In this document: piece after piece, positions 17,258 to 27,844 of the stretch
How positions within the stretch are numbered: the stretch's first letter is position 1
How the letters are laid out: each line of letters opens with the position of its first letter
Source: Bartonella sp. DB5-6
GTDB lineage: Bacteria > Pseudomonadota > Alphaproteobacteria > Rhizobiales > Rhizobiaceae
Assembly: GCF_000278115.1 (NCBI RefSeq)
Contig: NZ_JH725120.1
Coordinates: 62,001 to 126,000 of the forward strand
Reading direction: 5' to 3'
DNA: 64,000 bases
Position numbers and translations under genes: made by a program
Notes under the pieces: model-generated
What the model was told of the DNA's origin: nothing
The model's input: the letters and a program-made list of their open reading frames with translations, nothing else
Database searches by the model: none

Positions 17258-17995
17258 ATGATAAAGATAATTTTCCAACCGTTGAATCATTATAAAGTTA
17301 AAACAATTATGATAGCACTCGCATTGCTAGCCAGCTCACTCCCCATGCATGCTGGAGAAAGCAAAATAAAAAACGCAACTATTAGAGTTACTGCAACTGG
17401 CGAAAGCCAAGCAGCACCGGATATGGCGATTATCAACTTAGCCGTTGTTACAAATGACAAGACTGCCCAAAAAGCATTAGCAGCCAATAATAAATCTATG
17501 AATGATATTGTAAATGCTTTTAAGAGCAATGGCATCCAAGCAAATGATTTACAAACATCCGGCTTATCTATTTATCAATCCAACCCCGACAAACATCACG
17601 AAAAAAAGAACAATGAAAAACTATATCATGTTTCAAATTCTTTAACAGTGCGTATTCGTGATCTTGCCAATGCTGGTAAAATATTTGATCAAGCAGTGAC
17701 GCTCGGCGTTAACTCAGTTAATGGCATTACTTTTACCAACGCTGATACAAAGCCATTTTATAAAGAAGCACGTAAAAAAGCTATCACTAGAGCCATTGAA
17801 AAAGCTGAAACTATAGCACAAGCAGCAAATTTAAAATTAGGAAAAATCATTGAAATCAATGAAAATAATGATGATTATTATCCAAGTCCACGCCTTATGA
17901 GCAGTGCAACCCGTGCAAGCTACGCCGATACAAATTTTTCAGGAGGAGAGTTGGGCTATAACGTCAGTGTTACTGTAGTATTTACTATAGACTAA
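17258..17995 (+). CDS. Periplasmic SIMPL-domain (DUF541) protein, BP26/Omp28-like
   Basis: 245 residues with a signal peptide (hydrophobic core IMIALALLASSLPMHA, cleavage near residue 32). The SIMPL/DUF541 domain fills the rest: TIRVTATGESQAAPDMAII at the start, NDLQTSGLSIYQ in the middle, and ARKKAITRAIEKAETIAQAANLKLGKI near the end, all family hallmarks. The Brucella relative BP26 is a periplasmic immunodominant antigen that forms ring-like oligomers. The cellular job is unknown. It is a single gene convergent with ycgN. Confidence 0.88.
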   Translation: MIKIIFQPLNHYKVKTIMIALALLASSLPMHAGESKIKNATIRVTATGESQAAPDMAIINLAVVTNDKTAQKALAANNKSMNDIVNAFKSNGIQANDLQTSGLSIYQSNPDKHHEKKNNEKLYHVSNSLTVRIRDLANAGKIFDQAVTLGVNSVNGITFTNADTKPFYKEARKKAITRAIEKAETIAQAANLKLGKIIEINENNDDYYPSPRLMSSATRASYADTNFSGGELGYNVSVTVVFTID

Positions 17996-18040
17996 GTCGT
18001 ACAATCTTATCAATCATGGCAAATTATTGCGTGAAAAGAT

Positions 18041-18077
18041 TATATTACCGGCCTTCACAAAGAAGACCGGTAATATA
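18041..18077. terminator. Long inverted repeat over the ycgN stop, shared by convergent genes
   Basis: TATATTACCGG (18041-18051) and CCGGTAATATA (18067-18077) are perfect reverse complements. After one mismatch, CTTC and GAAG extend the stem to 15 of 16 pairs around a 5-base loop. It includes the ycgN stop codon and lies 46 bp past the bp26 stop. There is no strong T-run on either side, so termination is likely but not proven. Confidence 0.5.
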
Positions 18078-18518
18078 ATGGATATACGCTTCTTCAGATA
18101 ATAATTCATCTTCATAAATTTCTATCTGTCCACGCGCAGAAAATTGTGTTTGATGCACCGTCTGCCAATCTCCTGAGACCAGTGGATGCCACCATGGAAG
18201 GTCTTTTCCCTCATTAATCAACCGATAAGCACAACTTTCTGGAAGCCAACGAGCTGTTTTAACAGTTGCAACATCCAACGATATACAGTTTGGAACAATT
18301 GATTTGCGATGAACATAGTCCCGACACTGACAAGTTTTCTCATCTAAAAGACGACAAGCCACACTAGTTGTATAGATATCACCAGTATCATCATCTTCTA
18401 TTTTGTGCAAACAACAACACCCACAGCCATCACAGAGGCTCTCCCATTCAGAAATGGAAATTTCTTCTAGTTTTTTCACTTTCCAAAAAGGAATTTCCTT
18501 ACACATAAAATCAACCAT
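18045..18518 (-). CDS. YcgN-family cysteine-cluster protein (UPF0260)
   Basis: 157 residues, cytoplasmic. The family hallmark is the cysteine cluster CDGCGCCCLHKIED at about residues 29-42, followed by C..LD..TC.C..Y and CAYRLINEGKDLPWWHPL, all of which are conserved in YcgN/UPF0260 proteins and suggest metal (Zn or Fe) binding. The biochemical role is not established. An ATG five codons into the frame (MVDFM) is a possible alternative start. The 3' end is embedded in a long hairpin. Confidence 0.88.
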   Translation of the reverse strand: MVDFMCKEIPFWKVKKLEEISISEWESLCDGCGCCCLHKIEDDDTGDIYTTSVACRLLDEKTCQCRDYVHRKSIVPNCISLDVATVKTARWLPESCAYRLINEGKDLPWWHPLVSGDWQTVHQTQFSARGQIEIYEDELLSEEAYIHYITGLLCEGR

Positions 18519-19171
18519 ATTTGTTAAATAAAAAAATCTCTTAAAATGAGATAAATAAAATTTAGTTTTTACAATTTCATAGATTTTTGTTTCTTAAAAA
18601 ACACCAAATCCACTACATTGCCTCAAGACGATCTTTTTAAAACAAATTCAATAAAGATGTACTCTATCTATAGCAAACATCTCATATGAATGTATCAAAA
18701 GCTCCATTATGAGCGAACACAAAAAATAATAAAACGCGCAATTTCAAATATCTTATAATCTAAAACAACAACATAATTAGAATGGAAACTTCAAACTGCC
18801 ACAGCACTACGTAAATTGCTTGTGTAAATGGCACTGTGGTACAAAAAATGCACCTTTGTTATCAAAAAGTTGATTCACCCCAAATAAACCACTCTTAAAA
18901 TATCACATCTCTTAATAAACTTACAGCTACATACAGGTTAATGCTTTAGATATCATTCATTCCTTTGAGAAATCACCACATATCTGTCATTTTCATAGAG
19001 AGTAGCACAGATATCGAAGCTAAGAGAAACACCGAACAGTGCAGATTCTATATAGAATTCAACACCTGCTTTGCAATTTTCTCAAAAAAGCTCTTAAGAA
19101 CTACATAATATGTCTTTCCCTCACATGCATCAAAAAAAGAGGCATCTTTGAAAATGTACAAATCCTCTTAT
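18519..19171. other. Intergenic region between ycgN and rpoD
   Basis: AT-rich, with no supported gene. A plus-strand frame at 19039-19269 overlaps the end of rpoD antisense and is a shadow. No clear rpoD terminator is seen. Confidence 0.4.
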
Positions 19172-21184
19172 TTAAGAATCGAGAAAACTACGCAATTTGC
19201 GTGAACGGCTCGGATGCTTCAATTTACGAAGTGCCTTTGCTTCAATTTGACGGATACGCTCCCGCGTGACTGAAAATTGTTGACCAACTTCCTCCAGCGT
19301 ATGATCAGTATTCATCCCTATACCAAAACGCATTCGCAAAACACGCTCTTCACGTGGCGTTAATGAAGCAAGTACGCGAGTCGTTGTCTCCCGCAAATTA
19401 GCTTGAATAGCTGCATCAATCGGCAATAATGCATTCCTGTCCTCAATAAAATCACCCAAATGGGAATCATCTTCATCACCAACAGGCGTCTCAAGCGAAA
19501 TAGGTTCTTTTGCAATTTTAAGGACCTTTCGCACTTTTTCTAACGGCATAGAAAGCTTGCTAGATAATTCTTCTGGTGTGGGTTCACGTCCAATTTCATG
19601 TAAAATCTGGCGGGATGTACGAACAATTTTATTAATTGTTTCAATCATATGCACAGGAATACGAATAGTACGTGCCTGATCAGCAATTGAACGTGTAATT
19701 GCCTGACGAATCCACCACGTTGCATAAGTTGAAAATTTGTACCCACGCCGATACTCAAACTTATCCACGGCTTTCATCAAACCGATGTTGCCTTCTTGGA
19801 TAAGATCAAGAAACTGCAGCCCACGATTAGTATATTTTTTTGCAATTGAAATCACAAGACGCAGATTAGCTTCCACCATTTCCTTTTTAGCAATCGTTGA
19901 TTCGCGTTCACCTTTCTGCACCTGCGTAACAATCCGACGAAATTCTCCAATCGAAATAGCAGTTTCTTGAGCAAGATTTTGTATTTCGCTACGCAAACGT
20001 TGAATTTCTTTTGCTTCACGCATTGAAAATTCTTGCCAGCCAGGACTTGGCAAAGTCGCAATATAATTCATCCAATCTGCATCCAATTCACGACCTTGGT
20101 ATTCTTTTAAAAAATCCTCATGACCAATGCCATAACTGTTGGCGATCCGTTTCAACTTACCTTCATTATGAATCAATCTCTTATTGATATCGTAAAGCTG
20201 TTCAACTAAAGCTTCGATACGATTTTGATTCAAAGAGAGAGATTTCACTGCTTGAATCAACTCGCTCTTTAATTGAATGTATTTTTTTCTCTGAGCAGGT
20301 GAAAGAGCACCTTCTTTACGCTCTGCCAAACTACTCTCAACGTGCTGATCTTGTAATTTTCGCAATTTTACATAGGTTTGAGCAATAAAATCTAATGTTT
20401 CCATGACTTGAGGACATAGTTCGTTTTCCATTGCAGCAAGTGATAAGTTAACCTCATCCTCGTCTTCTTCATCATCTTCAGCACTTCTATCGCCTATAAT
20501 CCCCTCCATATTACGCGTGCCTGAAGACGTCTTTTCCTCTTTTATCGTATCAATTTCACTTCGCTCAACAAGTGGAGCTTGCTTGGCTTCTGGACCAGCA
20601 TAGGTCATTTCAAGATCAATAATTTCACGAAGAAGAATACGCTGCTCTTTCAATTCCTCACGCCAAATAATGAGAGCCTGAAAAGTCAAAGGACTCTCAC
20701 AAAGTCCCGCGATCATTGTCTCACGCCCTGCCTCAATACGTTTAGCAATGGCAATTTCACCTTCCCGCGAAAGCAGTTCAACAGCTCCCATCTCACGTAA
20801 ATACATACGCACAGGATCATCAGTGCGATCTGTTACCTCACGCTTATTAGTTGTCGTTGCAATCGCATGGCTAGAAGCCTCTACTAAATCACCACCCTCT
20901 ACCGCAACCTCTTCTTCATAACGTACAGACTCGACTTCATCTTCATCATCCACGACATTAATCCCCATCTCGGAGAACATCGCCAAGATATCTTCAATTT
21001 GTTCGGATGTAACCTCATCGGAAGGAAGAACTGCATTCAGCTCATCCATTGTCACATAACCATTTTTTTTGGCAAGTTTAACCATTTTTTTGATGGCATC
21101 ATCAGAAAAATCAAGAAGAGGATTATCCAAACTCGCTTGGCTTATTGCTTCTACATTATCTTTCTGTTCAACCTTTGTTGCCAT
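19172..21184 (-). CDS. rpoD: RNA polymerase primary sigma factor RpoD (sigma-70)
   Basis: 670 residues. Region 1.1 is at the N terminus, followed by [21 protein letters not shown] (1.2). A long acidic non-conserved region follows (about 220-400). Regions 2.1-2.4 include [26 protein letters not shown], then [15 protein letters not shown], then [17 protein letters not shown]. Region 4.2 is [23 protein letters not shown]. An in-frame GTG 21 bp upstream exists, but ATG at 21184 has GGAG at suitable spacing and gives the usual MATKVEQKD start. It sits downstream of dnaG in the same direction, as in other Rhizobiales. Confidence 0.97.
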   Translation of the reverse strand: MATKVEQKDNVEAISQASLDNPLLDFSDDAIKKMVKLAKKNGYVTMDELNAVLPSDEVTSEQIEDILAMFSEMGINVVDDEDEVESVRYEEEVAVEGGDLVEASSHAIATTTNKREVTDRTDDPVRMYLREMGAVELLSREGEIAIAKRIEAGRETMIAGLCESPLTFQALIIWREELKEQRILLREIIDLEMTYAGPEAKQAPLVERSEIDTIKEEKTSSGTRNMEGIIGDRSAEDDEEDEDEVNLSLAAMENELCPQVMETLDFIAQTYVKLRKLQDQHVESSLAERKEGALSPAQRKKYIQLKSELIQAVKSLSLNQNRIEALVEQLYDINKRLIHNEGKLKRIANSYGIGHEDFLKEYQGRELDADWMNYIATLPSPGWQEFSMREAKEIQRLRSEIQNLAQETAISIGEFRRIVTQVQKGERESTIAKKEMVEANLRLVISIAKKYTNRGLQFLDLIQEGNIGLMKAVDKFEYRRGYKFSTYATWWIRQAITRSIADQARTIRIPVHMIETINKIVRTSRQILHEIGREPTPEELSSKLSMPLEKVRKVLKIAKEPISLETPVGDEDDSHLGDFIEDRNALLPIDAAIQANLRETTTRVLASLTPREERVLRMRFGIGMNTDHTLEEVGQQFSVTRERIRQIEAKALRKLKHPSRSRKLRSFLDS

Positions 21185-21531
21185 ACCATAACTCCACTTG
21201 ATCACTACGCAGCTTCTACGTGATCAACTTTTTTGTGTTTCTCACCTAACGGATCAACAATTCCTCATATATACTTCCTCTGAGAGAAGATTACTATTGC
21301 TATCGGAAAGGATACATTCCGTACACGCCCTTCTTTCACACAAAAACGCGGGAAAACTCCAGAAGTTTCCCTGACACCTCTCAGATTTTCTGAGATAATC
21401 CCCGCAGCATACAATAAGAACCACTTTCCCGCTTTTTCAAAAATCCAATCGTCATTCTTTGTAAAAATGTCGCTCTACATAAACTTCCTTATCTTAAGCC
21501 TTAGGTGACTGATTCGCATAAAAAAAGCGAA
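21185..21531. other. dnaG-rpoD intergenic region
   Basis: It should carry the rpoD promoter, but no clear -35/-10 pair was identified. At its dnaG end lies an 8-bp inverted repeat, TGATTCGC (21510-21517) and GCGAATCA (21527-21534), with A7 in the loop. The repeat overlaps the dnaG TGA stop. Confidence 0.45.
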
Positions 21532-23469
21532 TCATTTTATCGTATCTCGCTTATTCTTATCTATTTTTTCATCCAACCAACTTCCAAATCCTTCAATTAA
21601 CGCTTCTACCGCTTGCATCTGCTCCAGCTCACTTTTTATCTCACGGAGCAAAACGAAGACCTCGCTATTAGGATTTTCTACGAGTTGTTCTTCAATATCT
21701 TGTAGTCTCTTATGTAGGTGGTGTTCTTGAAGATGCAAGTAGATGGCCTGTTTTAATACAGCACGAGCATCTTCTATAGGAGCTCCGACAAAAACAGTAC
21801 GCATACCAATATTTTGCACAAGACATTTCATACGCTCTAAGAGAGCCTTTTGCCCTTTTCCTTCTAAAAGTGCAATCATTGTCTCCTTATCATGAAGTTG
21901 CTGATTCCCAAGAATTTCCAACATGGATCGATGAAAGCACACCAATTGAGTGTTTTGTAATTCCAACTCAGCAAGAACTTCAAAATTTTCATACCATAAC
22001 TCAGGATAGTAAGCTAAAATCAATAAAATAACAGCCTCACGCACAGGAATAGATTGCGAAGAATTGCGCACTATATCAGAATTTGCCAAAATAGAAAAAG
22101 ATTGATCTTTAAATATCCTGTTTTGAGAAGGTTGATAATATTGTCCAGCAACTTTTTTTTTAGAAAATGAAGGACGAAAAAAATCAAAAAGTCTTTTTTT
22201 TATATCTTGCAAATAATAACGGCGTATACCTTCATCCTTAATCGTAAAAATTTGCTGTTTCAGTTGTTTTTCTAACGTTGCTCGTTCCTCCGGAGTTTCA
22301 AAATTCTTTCCATGAGTAGCATGCCACCACAAAAGCTCAATCAACGGGATTGCTTTTTGCAAAAAAGAAGAAAAAAGTTGTGCACCACCAGTAGAAATAA
22401 TTTCATCTGGATCTTTACCTTGTGGTAACAAAACAAAGCGCACAGAAACCCCTGCTTTTAAAAGGGGCAGCACACGATCAGCAACACGAAAGGCAGCTTT
22501 TAAACCAGCGTTATCTCCATCAAAACACAAAATGGGATCAGTCCCCATCTGCCATAAAAGCGCAATTTGCGCTTCAGTTAATGCCGTCCCTAAAGGGGCT
22601 ACCGCTCTTTCAAAACCAGCTTTAGTCAACGCAATCACATCCATATACCCCTCAACAACTAGGAGTGAATGGATTTTTTCATCACCAACGAAGCGGCTAT
22701 TTTTGCGAGCTGCTGCTGCATTATAAAGCATATTTCCTTTATGAAATAGCACTGTTTCAGGGCTATTGAGATATTTAGCCGGCGTATCTTTATCTAATGC
22801 ACGCCCTCCAAAAGCCACTACACGACCACGTAAGTCTTCAATAGGAAACATAATACGATTTCTAAATCGATCATAGAAAACCGTATCATTTTCACCCACT
22901 TTTAGAAGTCCACAATCTTCCATTTGTTTTATTGAAACACCGCGCGCACTTAAAGCTTCTCTCAAAGCTGTACGCCTCATGGAAGCAAAACCAATCCGAA
23001 AACGCTCTACAAGTTTTGGCGTAACACCACGCGCTTCAAGATAACGACGCGCCTGCATACCTTCTTTACTGTGTAAACTGTGTTGAAAAAAATCCGTAGC
23101 TATTCTCATAACGTCATAAAGATCAGCCTTTTCAATTTGACGTTTATGGCTTTGTGGATCAAAAAGGGGTAATTTTATCCCCGCAAAATCAGCCAAACGC
23201 TCTACACTTTCTGAAAAGTGCAATCCATCAAGCTCACACAGAAAAGTAAAAATATCACCACTTACACCACAGCCAAAACAATAATAACGACCTTTACGAT
23301 CATCACAATGAAAACTTGGTGTTTTTTCACCATGAAATGGACAACAACACCAAAAGTCTCCTCGCGAAGGCTTACTTTTCCGAGGGTCAAAGATGACCCT
23401 TTGACCAATAACTGTCGAAATTGGTAATTTGGTGCGGAGCTCATCAAGGAAATCAGGCGGAAAACGCAT
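21532..23469 (-). CDS. dnaG: DNA primase
   Basis: Synthesises RNA primers at the replication fork; 645 residues. The N-terminal zinc ribbon shows the CHCC ligands in CCPFHGEKTPSFHC and YYCFGCGVSGD. The RNA polymerase core includes RFRNRIMFPIEDLRGRVVAFGGR, and the TOPRIM domain has LLVVEGYMDVIAL and FDGDNAGLKAA. The C-terminal helicase-binding region (about 450-645) is present and helical. An inverted repeat begins at the stop codon. The gene is 347 bp upstream of rpoD and likely part of the macromolecular-synthesis arrangement. Confidence 0.97.
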   Translation of the reverse strand: MRFPPDFLDELRTKLPISTVIGQRVIFDPRKSKPSRGDFWCCCPFHGEKTPSFHCDDRKGRYYCFGCGVSGDIFTFLCELDGLHFSESVERLADFAGIKLPLFDPQSHKRQIEKADLYDVMRIATDFFQHSLHSKEGMQARRYLEARGVTPKLVERFRIGFASMRRTALREALSARGVSIKQMEDCGLLKVGENDTVFYDRFRNRIMFPIEDLRGRVVAFGGRALDKDTPAKYLNSPETVLFHKGNMLYNAAAARKNSRFVGDEKIHSLLVVEGYMDVIALTKAGFERAVAPLGTALTEAQIALLWQMGTDPILCFDGDNAGLKAAFRVADRVLPLLKAGVSVRFVLLPQGKDPDEIISTGGAQLFSSFLQKAIPLIELLWWHATHGKNFETPEERATLEKQLKQQIFTIKDEGIRRYYLQDIKKRLFDFFRPSFSKKKVAGQYYQPSQNRIFKDQSFSILANSDIVRNSSQSIPVREAVILLILAYYPELWYENFEVLAELELQNTQLVCFHRSMLEILGNQQLHDKETMIALLEGKGQKALLERMKCLVQNIGMRTVFVGAPIEDARAVLKQAIYLHLQEHHLHKRLQDIEEQLVENPNSEVFVLLREIKSELEQMQAVEALIEGFGSWLDEKIDKNKRDTIK

Positions 23470-23605
23470 TATCTCTCACAGAGTTTTGAAATTCTTTTTT
23501 GCATATTTAACGACTTTAGAGCATAATTCCAATACTTCCTTTTAAGCGATTGAAAAATTTTAAAGGTTCGACTGCATATAATTTTAGAAATGGAGAGTAA
23601 AAAAA

Positions 23606-24823
23606 GTGATAGAGTTCATTGTTCAACATCCGTGGTTAAAGACTCTTGGTTGGCTCATTATTCTTATCTTTGTTGTGCTTTTAGTTAACTTCTTAGCACG
23701 CAAATTATTCATTCATGGAGTAAAAAAGCTCGCTGCTTTCCTACCCAAGAACACAACCACCGATATAGGAAACACCATTCAGTACATGGCGAATATTGTT
23801 TCAGCTTATATTCTTTCAATAGGTGTTGATTTTATCCCAACATTGCCTGATACACTCAGCACTATTATAAGCAATGTTGCTAACGCGTTCATTATTTTTG
23901 TTATTGCACTAACAATTTCCGCTCTTCTCAATGTCATTAATATCATTTACGAACAACGGCCAACAGCGCGACTAAAACCAATAAAAGGTTACATTCAAAT
24001 CGCTAAAATTGCACTTTTTGCTGTCGCCACAGTTTTAATGATAGCCACATTGATTGACCGCTCGCCTCTTATTCTTTTCTCCGGACTTGGTGCTATGGCC
24101 GCTGTCCTTATGTTGATTTTTCAAGACACGCTGCTTTCCCTTGTTGCAGGCATCCAAATTTCATCCACCGATATGGTCCGTGTCGGTGATTGGATTGAAA
24201 TACCCAATCTTGGTGCAGATGGTGATGTTATTGAAATTGCACTTCATACCGTAAAAGTTCAAAATTTCGATAAAACAATCACTACCGTGCCTATCCGTAA
24301 ACTGGTGACTGACCCTTTTAAGAATTGGCGTGGAATGGAAGAATCTGGTGGACGGCGTATCAAACGATCCCTCTTCATTGACCAATCAAGCATCCGTTTT
24401 CACACAGAAGAAGAAAAAGAATATCTTTCTCGATTTAATTTGTTAGAAAATTATTTCACGCAAAAAATACCTGAAATTAATGAATGGAACGCTCAATTAG
24501 ATAAAAATCATGATGTATTAGCCAATACCCGCCGTTTAACCAATATTGGAACTTTCCGTGCTTATGTCTGCGCTTATCTACAACAACATCTAAGCATCGA
24601 ACAAAACATGACCCTGATGACGCGACAATTACCTCCTACACCAAATGGTCTACCCTTAGAAATATACTGCTTTACTAATACAACCGTTTGGCTAGAATAT
24701 GAACAAATTCAAGCTGATATTTTTGACCACCTTTATTCCATTCTTCCTAGCTTTGGTCTAAAGATTTTTCAAAATCCAAGCGGCTACGATTTTAATCATG
24801 TATTAAAAGCAAAAGCAAAGTAA
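23606..24823 (+). CDS. MscS-family mechanosensitive channel, YbdG-like
   Basis: 405 residues. Four to five membrane segments (about 10-30, 60-85, 90-110, 135-155 and 165-185) lead into the MscS pore helix and beta domain (LLSLVAGIQISSTDMVRVGDWIEIPN). The YbdG/MscM subtype is indicated by the insertion and ending TTVPIRKLVTDPFKNWRGMEESGGRR. Its role would be protection against osmotic downshock. The GTG start follows GGAGAG at about 11 bases. It is 69 bp from the Na/Pi gene and likely cotranscribed with it. Confidence 0.9.
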   Translation: MIEFIVQHPWLKTLGWLIILIFVVLLVNFLARKLFIHGVKKLAAFLPKNTTTDIGNTIQYMANIVSAYILSIGVDFIPTLPDTLSTIISNVANAFIIFVIALTISALLNVINIIYEQRPTARLKPIKGYIQIAKIALFAVATVLMIATLIDRSPLILFSGLGAMAAVLMLIFQDTLLSLVAGIQISSTDMVRVGDWIEIPNLGADGDVIEIALHTVKVQNFDKTITTVPIRKLVTDPFKNWRGMEESGGRRIKRSLFIDQSSIRFHTEEEKEYLSRFNLLENYFTQKIPEINEWNAQLDKNHDVLANTRRLTNIGTFRAYVCAYLQQHLSIEQNMTLMTRQLPPTPNGLPLEIYCFTNTTVWLEYEQIQADIFDHLYSILPSFGLKIFQNPSGYDFNHVLKAKAK

Positions 24824-24892
24824 AACTATAAATTTCAATTAGTCAATTTTTGAATCAACCGTATTCATAACAACAAAGAAAGAAAAAGTATC

Positions 24893-26584
24893 ATGAACGG
24901 TTCGTTGGTGCTCCTTCATCTTGCAGGTGCTATTTCTTTACTTCTTTGGGCCACACGCATGGTACGCACAGGGGTTGAACGTGCCTATGGTGACAAACTT
25001 AAATACAAAATGCGTCACGTCATTTCGAAACCATTTTTTGCTGTAAGTTTTGGACTTTTTACAGCAATGATTTTACAAAGCTCTACAGCAATAACACTCC
25101 TTGTTGGCTCTTTTGTTGAGTCCGGTGTTGTCTCTCGATTAACAGGACTTATGGCAGTGCGTGGTGGAGAATTAGGATCAGCATTAGTTGTTAAAATTCT
25201 TTCCTATGACCTCACTATCGTTGTGCCACTTTGCCTCTTAATTGGCACTTTTATCTTCATGACAACTGAAAAACGTGATTGGCGTCAAATAGGACGCATT
25301 GTCATCGGTATTGGCCTTTTGATTTTGTCTTTACAAATGATAAGCACAGCCACTGAGCCTTTACGAGACAGCGCGATTCTACCTAGCATTATTGATTATC
25401 TTTCAACAGATTCCGTGTCTACTTTTTTGTTAGCAGCCGCATTAACTTACCTCTTGCACTCATCTATTGCAGGAATAATTTTGCTGGTCAATTTCGCCAA
25501 TTATGATCTTATCCACGCTCAACTATGTGTTGTAATGGTTCTTGGCGTCAACTTTGGTTCTTCTCTTATAGCACCGCTTCTAACACGCAACGCTTCTCCT
25601 AATACCCGCCTCGTTCCTTTGGGAAATTTACTCATGCGTGGAGCTGGTTCAATCCTTGTCCTTATCTTCTTTCTCTTCTTTCAACCACCAATCACATGGC
25701 TTGGCAATAATGCCTCTACTCAAGTTATCAATGCCCATATCATTTTTAACGTTTTCATTCTGCTTGCTGGAATACCACTCTCAAAATGGATTTTAAAACT
25801 GACCACGAAACTCGTCTATGTAAGTACAAAAAAAACGCAAACCGATAAAACGCTTAATTTATCTGATCAAACAGCTCTTGATGATAGCGTTCTTGATCGC
25901 CCAACTTTAGCACTTTCTAATGTCATGCGCGAAGTCATCCATATTTGTGATCTTGTGGATATCATGCTAGAAAAAATTATGGGACTTTATGAAAAACCTG
26001 ATCCCGATATCATCCGAGAGCTTAACCAACTGAACACCATATTGGATAAAAAGCATATTGCAATCAAACTGTATCTCGCACGATTAGCTGGACAGAAATT
26101 GTCTGATGAAGAAGCCCTTCAAACACAAGAACTTCTCGGTGCCTGTATAAAATTGGATCAAGCAGGAGATATCATTATTCATAATATGCTTATGCTGGTA
26201 AAAAAGAAACAACAAAAAGGACTACAATTCAGCAGTGACGGATGGAGTGACCTCCTTCGTTTCCACGCTATTGTCCTAGCCAATGCACACATCGCATTTA
26301 ATGTTCTTGTTTCGCGTGATACACACACTGCGCACTTATTGGTGCAGAAAAAAGATCAGCTCCGAAATTTAGAAAAAGAAATGAGCTTAAAACATTTTAA
26401 ACGCCTTCGTGAAAGTGATCTCAAAAACGTAGAATCGTCCAGCCTTCACCTTGACACTGTGCGCGATTTGAAACAGATTAATTCCCTTTTAACCTCAATG
26501 ATCTACCCAATTTTAGAAGCACAGGGACTTCTTCAAAGTTCCCGCTTGTGTAATCCTACTGAACAACAAACAGCCAAATCTTGA
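24893..26584 (+). CDS. Na/Pi cotransporter family protein with PhoU-like C-terminal domain
   Basis: 563 residues. The N-terminal ~310 residues hold two Na/Pi-cotransporter repeats with the QSSTA motif (MILQSSTAITLLVGSFVESG) and its second-repeat counterpart (LLHSSIAGIILLVNFA). After about eight membrane segments the remaining 220 residues are a cytoplasmic helical PhoU-like region. Sodium-driven phosphate movement is the family function, though YjbB-type members may export phosphate. It follows the mechanosensitive channel in the same operon. Confidence 0.88.
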   Translation: MNGSLVLLHLAGAISLLLWATRMVRTGVERAYGDKLKYKMRHVISKPFFAVSFGLFTAMILQSSTAITLLVGSFVESGVVSRLTGLMAVRGGELGSALVVKILSYDLTIVVPLCLLIGTFIFMTTEKRDWRQIGRIVIGIGLLILSLQMISTATEPLRDSAILPSIIDYLSTDSVSTFLLAAALTYLLHSSIAGIILLVNFANYDLIHAQLCVVMVLGVNFGSSLIAPLLTRNASPNTRLVPLGNLLMRGAGSILVLIFFLFFQPPITWLGNNASTQVINAHIIFNVFILLAGIPLSKWILKLTTKLVYVSTKKTQTDKTLNLSDQTALDDSVLDRPTLALSNVMREVIHICDLVDIMLEKIMGLYEKPDPDIIRELNQLNTILDKKHIAIKLYLARLAGQKLSDEEALQTQELLGACIKLDQAGDIIIHNMLMLVKKKQQKGLQFSSDGWSDLLRFHAIVLANAHIAFNVLVSRDTHTAHLLVQKKDQLRNLEKEMSLKHFKRLRESDLKNVESSSLHLDTVRDLKQINSLLTSMIYPILEAQGLLQSSRLCNPTEQQTAKS

Positions 26585-27184
26585 CTTAAAGAAAACTTGA
26601 TCAATGAATAAACCACATCAACCATGAGGTTTTAAATATTCGGATGTCTTGGTCAAATATCCTTATAAAACGTGTACCACTCTACAGCATCATCAAAGTA
26701 AGAAGTATACTATGATGAATGCAAATATCAGTCGAATTGCAACGATTATACTAATGTCTTACAGATTCAATCTACACAAACATTTTTCAAAGAGTTAAAA
26801 AAAAGTTTTTCAACATCATATCAAACAACATTTACACTGTATTGTAAAGTTTACTTGTTACATTATTAATATAAGTTTATTTTTTAAAGATTTTTATAGG
26901 ACTTTGTAATAAATATACTTTTAATTCTCTAATAATAATTTTATAGCTACTATTTTTCTTACATAAAATGGTTGCTAACTTTAACAATTTTTGATATATA
27001 GAATAAGTCGTGTGTATTTGTGATTTTATAAAATAATGCTCCACGCATAGAGTGTTTGTGTTAGTTGAAAATCATTGAAGTAAAAAGTAGCAAAGTTCCA
27101 CCAGCAATATCCTCCGTTCGAGCAAAAAGCAAGGCTTGACCTTTACAAAGCTTACCCTAATTAAAACAGGCAAAGGAGAGTATC
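26585..27184. other. AT-rich intergenic sequence
   Basis: No gene remains could be traced. The AAAGGAG ribosome site of the next gene lies at its end. A 97-codon frame starting at 27136 is a shadow of the next gene. Confidence 0.4.
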
Positions 27185-27436
27185 ATGGAAGACGCAAACA
27201 TCGGCTGGATTGCAGCTATTATCATCGGCGGACTTGCAGGCTTAGCTGCACAATATCTTATGAAAAGCCAAACGGGAGTGTTTCTAAACATTATTTTAGG
27301 AATTATTGGAGCCGCATTAGCCAGCTTTCTTTTTGGCCTTTTAGGTGTGAGCTTTGCTGGTTGGCTTGGCTATCTTATTTCAGGTTTTATAGGAGCTTGC
27401 ATTCTCATATGGATAGGACGAAAAGTTAGATCGTAG
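27185..27436 (+). CDS. GlsB/YeaQ/YmgE-family stress-response membrane protein
   Basis: 83 residues, three hydrophobic segments. The family pattern GWIAAIIIGGLAGLAA opens the protein, and the glycine-rich NIILGIIGAALASFLFGLLG and GYLISGFIGACILIWIGR blocks follow (Transgly_assoc family). Members are induced by stress in many bacteria; the molecular function is unknown. A strong AAAGGAG ribosome site precedes the ATG. It is a single gene flanked by long non-coding stretches. Confidence 0.9.
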   Translation: MEDANIGWIAAIIIGGLAGLAAQYLMKSQTGVFLNIILGIIGAALASFLFGLLGVSFAGWLGYLISGFIGACILIWIGRKVRS

Positions 27437-27844
27437 GAGACTTATTCATTTTTTAAAACATCTTTGGTGCTAAATGAAACTGTTAAAATATTTCCACCAT
27501 AGCCTTGAATATTATAAACTGTTGTGGGAGGATGGTAAGATATTTAAATCACGATTTTTTTGCATCTCCATCCTTCCATCGTTAACACTAAAAACGACAA
27601 AGATTTTCATAACTTACCGCCTCCTACCAATGTCTGCAATCTATTTATACCGGCAAAGATGGCGACGTTGTTTTCATGATTACTTAATCCCGAAAAATCA
27701 AAGTAGGAATTAGATCTTGAAACACCACTTATAAGACATAATCTATTCTACTCTCATCATGATCTCTGAAAATTGTTTTACATAATCTTACTAATTTTGT
27801 GGCTCAGCTTTTACATACCTAATACTTTCAAAAATATAATAATT
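27437..27844. other. Intergenic sequence after the GlsB-family gene
   Basis: A 79-codon plus-strand frame at 27474-27713 lacks a ribosome site and any recognisable feature. Nothing else is seen. Confidence 0.4.

Noticed and set aside
27136-27429. 97-codon plus-strand frame
   Set aside because: It is the other-frame shadow of the GlsB-family gene at 27185, which has the ribosome site and family motifs.
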